From NCBI GenBank assembly GCA_937625935.1, contig OW569350.1:496001-560000 (forward strand): a stretch of DNA of 64,000 nt. The letters are read 5' to 3'. This document shows positions 61,805 through 64,000 of the stretch, one piece after another (the first letter of the stretch is position 1; each line of letters starts with the position of its first letter). The position numbers were made by a program, and so were the translations under genes. The notes below the pieces were generated by a model. It saw only the letters and a program-made list of their open reading frames with translations. It did no database searches and was not told the origin of the DNA. Source of the DNA: Tetramitus jugosus. Taxonomy: Eukaryota > Heterolobosea > Eutetramitea > Acrasida > Vahlkampfiidae.

Positions 61805-63340
61805 ATGAGCCAACACAAACACAAACATGACCACAATGGCAAGTGCAGTGGTCATCACCATCACGATGACCATGACCACAATCACTCCCCGAGTGCATCA
61901 CAGGAGACTACTATTACTCTCAGTGAACAAGTTGCTGTTGATAGCACTCACAATCACCACCTTGAAGAAGTGTCATTGGATGTGAATAATAAAATGGATG
62001 AGAATGGATCGTTGATGATGGAAGACGAAGATGAAGATGAATCCTTTTTGCCAAGTCGTGCTGCTTTTACTCGTGCAGAAAAGTCAAACATGATTAAGCT
62101 TTCAATCATGATTGCTATGGTGATTGTTTTGTTCCTTGCTGAGATTATTGTGGGTTATATTGGAAAGTCATTGGCTCTCATTTCTGATTCGTTCCATATG
62201 CTGAGCGATGGCGTGTCTTTGGTTGTCGGTTTAGCAGCAATTATCGTACGTGTTTCTGTTTCGCGCCCAATTATTTTGGCGCTCATTTATTTTTTGTGTA
62301 TCTGTGTACAGTTTTTTGGGTTGGTTGTTGGCCGCAGCAGCTTTGCTAACAAGCATTTTACTTTTTTCATACAACAACAGATTTCAAAGAAGAAGGCAAC
62401 ATCCTCGTTGTCCTATGGCTATGGTCGTGCTGAGCTCTTGGGAGGTCTCATCAATGGTGTCTTTCTGATCAGTGTCGTCTTCTTTATTTACCTCGAAGCC
62501 ATTCAAAGGTTCTTTGAGCCTCAGAAAATTGAAAATCCACTCTTGGTGTTGATTGTTGGTGCATTGGGTATGGCAGTCAACATCATTGGTATGATCATGT
62601 TCTGTGGTCACGCTCACCATCATCATGGTCATGATCACGACCACGGACACGGTCATGGTCACTCCCACGACCATCACGAGCACAATCACGATCACCACGA
62701 CCATGATCATGACCACGATCACGAACAAGGTCACAATCACAGTCACAATCATAGCCATGTTAACTTTAACATGCTCGGCGTGTTTTTGCACGTGTTTGGT
62801 GATTTCTTGGGATCGATTGGTGTGGTTGTCACTGCCGGATTATTGCTCATCTTCAATGTGGACAAGCACAAATGGTTGCTCTACGTGGATCCAGCCATCA
62901 GTGCCATTTTGGCCACCATTATCCTGTTTAGTTCTATTCCGTTGGTAACAAACTGTGCAAAGATTCTGTTGCAAAGAGTACCAAAGAACATTGCTATCCG
63001 TAATCTGAAGACTGAGATTCGTGCTGTTGAGGGAGTACACGATGTCCACGATTTACACATTTGGCAATTTGTCAGCTCAAAGGTCATCTCTTCCATGCAC
63101 GTCAAGGTGTATACAACCAGAGATTTCTATGCCATTGCATCCGATATTCAAGCCATTATGCACAGATATGGTGTGCATTCCACCACAATTCAACCAGAGG
63201 CGATAGTTGAAGGAAAGAGATCCTCATGCGAATTGATTTGCACCGAGAGTTGCTATGAGAATATGTGTTGTCCACCACAGCAAAAGACTGGACCTACCAC
63301 AAGAGCTCAACTTACACTCACTGCCCACCACGAACATTAA
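61805..63340 (+). CDS. CDF/ZnT zinc transporter with His-rich loop, spliced
   Basis: Exons 61805-62245 and 62381-63340 give 466 aa. The 135-nt intron (GTACGT...ACAACAG) is a multiple of three with no stop, so unspliced mRNA would add 45 residues inside the second/third membrane segments, where no CDF protein has them. Features: cytosolic His-rich N-terminus (HKHKHDHNGKCSGHHHHDD); six membrane helices; zinc-site motifs SDSFHMLSDG (TM2) and HVFGDFLGS (TM5); a ~50-residue His/Asp/Gly loop between TM4 and TM5 (from ~62613 to 62760); a C-terminal domain VHDLHIWQF; and a Cys-rich tail (CELICTESCYENMCC). CDF proteins export Zn2+ from the cytosol or load it into vesicles by H+ exchange. The layout is like ZnT1/ZRC1. 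Confidence 0.92.
   Translation: MSQHKHKHDHNGKCSGHHHHDDHDHNHSPSASQETTITLSEQVAVDSTHNHHLEEVSLDVNNKMDENGSLMMEDEDEDESFLPSRAAFTRAEKSNMIKLSIMIAMVIVLFLAEIIVGYIGKSLALISDSFHMLSDGVSLVVGLAAIIVRVSVSRPIILALIYFLCICVQFFGLVVGRSSFANKHFTFFIQQQISKKKATSSLSYGYGRAELLGGLINGVFLISVVFFIYLEAIQRFFEPQKIENPLLVLIVGALGMAVNIIGMIMFCGHAHHHHGHDHDHGHGHGHSHDHHEHNHDHHDHDHDHDHEQGHNHSHNHSHVNFNMLGVFLHVFGDFLGSIGVVVTAGLLLIFNVDKHKWLLYVDPAISAILATIILFSSIPLVTNCAKILLQRVPKNIAIRNLKTEIRAVEGVHDVHDLHIWQFVSSKVISSMHVKVYTTRDFYAIASDIQAIMHRYGVHSTTIQPEAIVEGKRSSCELICTESCYENMCCPPQQKTGPTTRAQLTLTAHHEH
62613..62760 (+). repeat. CAC/GAC-rich tract encoding the zinc transporter His loop
   Basis: Irregular repeats of CAC, CAT, GAC and GGT codons encode alternating His-Asp/His-Gly residues that bind zinc in related transporters. 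The minus strand reads as a false hydrophobic ORF here. Confidence 0.8.
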
Positions 63341-63392
63341 CTCTTGACACCCGAATAAAGTTGTACAAAGATCCTTTCTATTTATTGTATGA

Positions 63393-64000
63393 CTATCCTC
63401 TGTTCACTGATGGACGAGCAAAATTGTAGAAGATCGGTATCAAAATAAGGAATACAACGAAAACGACAACCAGAACCATGATCAACCAGTATGGAATACC
63501 GGTTTCAACCTTTTGTCTCTCCATGGCTGACAAGAAGGACAAAATACCTTGGAAGTCCTCATTGGTTGCAACAATTGTTTTCAGGGTATCAATATTGGTT
63601 GGGTCTCCATTTTCCTTGGCATTATGGAACAGACTGTTCAGAGCAGCAAGTGTTGAAGGTAATAAATATCTGTGATGCAAGAAGCCATCTGTTTCGTCTT
63701 CAGTCTTTTGTCCCTTTTTCTTTGCTTTGTTACGGTTTGTTAAATGAGTGACCATAGTTTCAATCACGTTTGCTTCCAATAACTTGCTAAAGATTGGACC
63801 TGCATTCTTATAAGGCTTGATTAATAATGAGAAATACTTCAATAGGACCATCGCACTGTACCGGAGCTCCCATGCATTTGTGTCTCCCTTCTGACCATTG
63901 ATATCAGCAACCAATGTATCGACGAGTGAGTAGTCCTTCTTCTGATCATCATGCTCTTCCATTGCAATCACTCTCTGAGCCAAGTCCTTGCATTTAATGA
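63393..64000 (-). CDS. helical-repeat protein with C-terminal membrane anchor (5' end outside window)
   Basis: The frame is open from the window edge (no ATG is needed at 63983, where the codon is TTG) to the stop at 63393, so only the C-terminal ~200 aa are seen. The visible part has armadillo/HEAT-like helices (WELRYSAMVLLKYFSLLIKPY, then LPSTLAALNSLFHNAKEN) and a single hydrophobic helix (YWLIMVLVVVFVVFLILIPIF) just before a short basic end (ARPSVNRG). This is a tail-anchored topology with the bulk in the cytosol. I do not recognise the family. It converges on the zinc transporter gene (52 bp between stops). Confidence 0.7.
   Translation of the reverse strand, partial: IKCKDLAQRVIAMEEHDDQKKDYSLVDTLVADINGQKGDTNAWELRYSAMVLLKYFSLLIKPYKNAGPIFSKLLEANVIETMVTHLTNRNKAKKKGQKTEDETDGFLHHRYLLPSTLAALNSLFHNAKENGDPTNIDTLKTIVATNEDFQGILSFLSAMERQKVETGIPYWLIMVLVVVFVVFLILIPIFYNFARPSVNRG

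Noticed and set aside
62246-62380. 45-residue hydrophobic segment in the zinc transporter as a real part of the protein
   Set aside because: It is bounded by GTACGT and ACAACAG, interrupts the TM2-TM3 region where CDF proteins have no insert, and differs in composition; treated as an intron.
62613-62760. CRISPR-like short repeats
   Set aside because: The periodicity is codon repetition of His/Asp/Gly in the zinc transporter loop; there are no spacers.

Overview
The window looks like nuclear DNA of a free-living heterolobosean amoeba, most likely Naegleria or a close relative. The grounds are very compact gene spacing, few and short GT-AG introns, proteins full of Asn/Gln/Ser/His homopolymer tracts encoded by CAA/AAC/TCA repeats, A/C-rich 5' leaders, and protist-to-animal-like gene content (mitochondrial HslU, Twinkle-type primase-helicase, TBC1D31-like, CCDC93, IRE1, Spg1/Tem1). 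The genus is an inference from style and content; no marker gene fixes it. I place seven introns (66-163 nt) with donors GTATGT, GTAAGT, GTACGT, GTACAG or GTATTG and acceptors ending in AG.

Layout. 1-11.4 kb (+): a cysteine desulfurase fused to a TtcA-like tRNA thiolase, a 2-oxoglutarate/Fe(II) oxygenase, and a UBR1-type N-recognin. 11.4-16 kb: spliced ribosomal protein eL42 (-), a 0.6-kb stretch with a decayed-looking open frame, then IRE1 (+). 16-23.7 kb (-): an unrecognised 941-aa protein, a spliced Spg1/Tem1 GTPase, a 72-aa unknown protein and an AMP deaminase with a C-terminal membrane segment. 24-27.7 kb (+): CCDC93 and a SAP-domain protein ending in a CaaX box. 27.8-36 kb: a spliced TBC1D31-like WD40 protein (-), divergent over 80 bp from a spliced SPRY protein (+), and a mitochondrial primase-helicase (+). 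36-43 kb: an unknown protein (-), HslU (-), an F-box protein (+) and a PARP6/8-type ADP-ribosyltransferase (+). 43-50 kb: a small protein (-), a long ankyrin protein (-), tRNA-Ala(UGC) (-), a 1.28-kb poly(A)-tailed retroelement with a 14-bp target-site duplication just upstream of that tRNA, and a spliced NAA50-like acetyltransferase (-). 50-58 kb: a 114-aa unknown (+), an EF-hand/PH phospholipase D (-) and a UBE3C-type HECT ligase (-) whose frame is cut by an in-frame UAG. 58-64 kb: a low-complexity protein (-), the ATE1 arginyltransferase (-), tRNA-Asp(GUC) (+), a spliced His-rich zinc transporter (+), and an incomplete gene with a C-terminal membrane anchor (-).

Themes. Protein quality control is strongly represented: ATE1 makes the Arg N-degron that UBR1 reads, UBE3C is a proteasome-linked E3, and IRE1, HslU and an F-box protein are also present. 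Eukaryotic genes do not normally form operons, so I read this as content rather than a cluster.

The strongest unexpected signals are the tRNA-associated retroelement (47709-49012), the SAP-domain protein with a lamin-like CTVM terminus, the desulfurase-thiolase fusion, and the UAG inside UBE3C.
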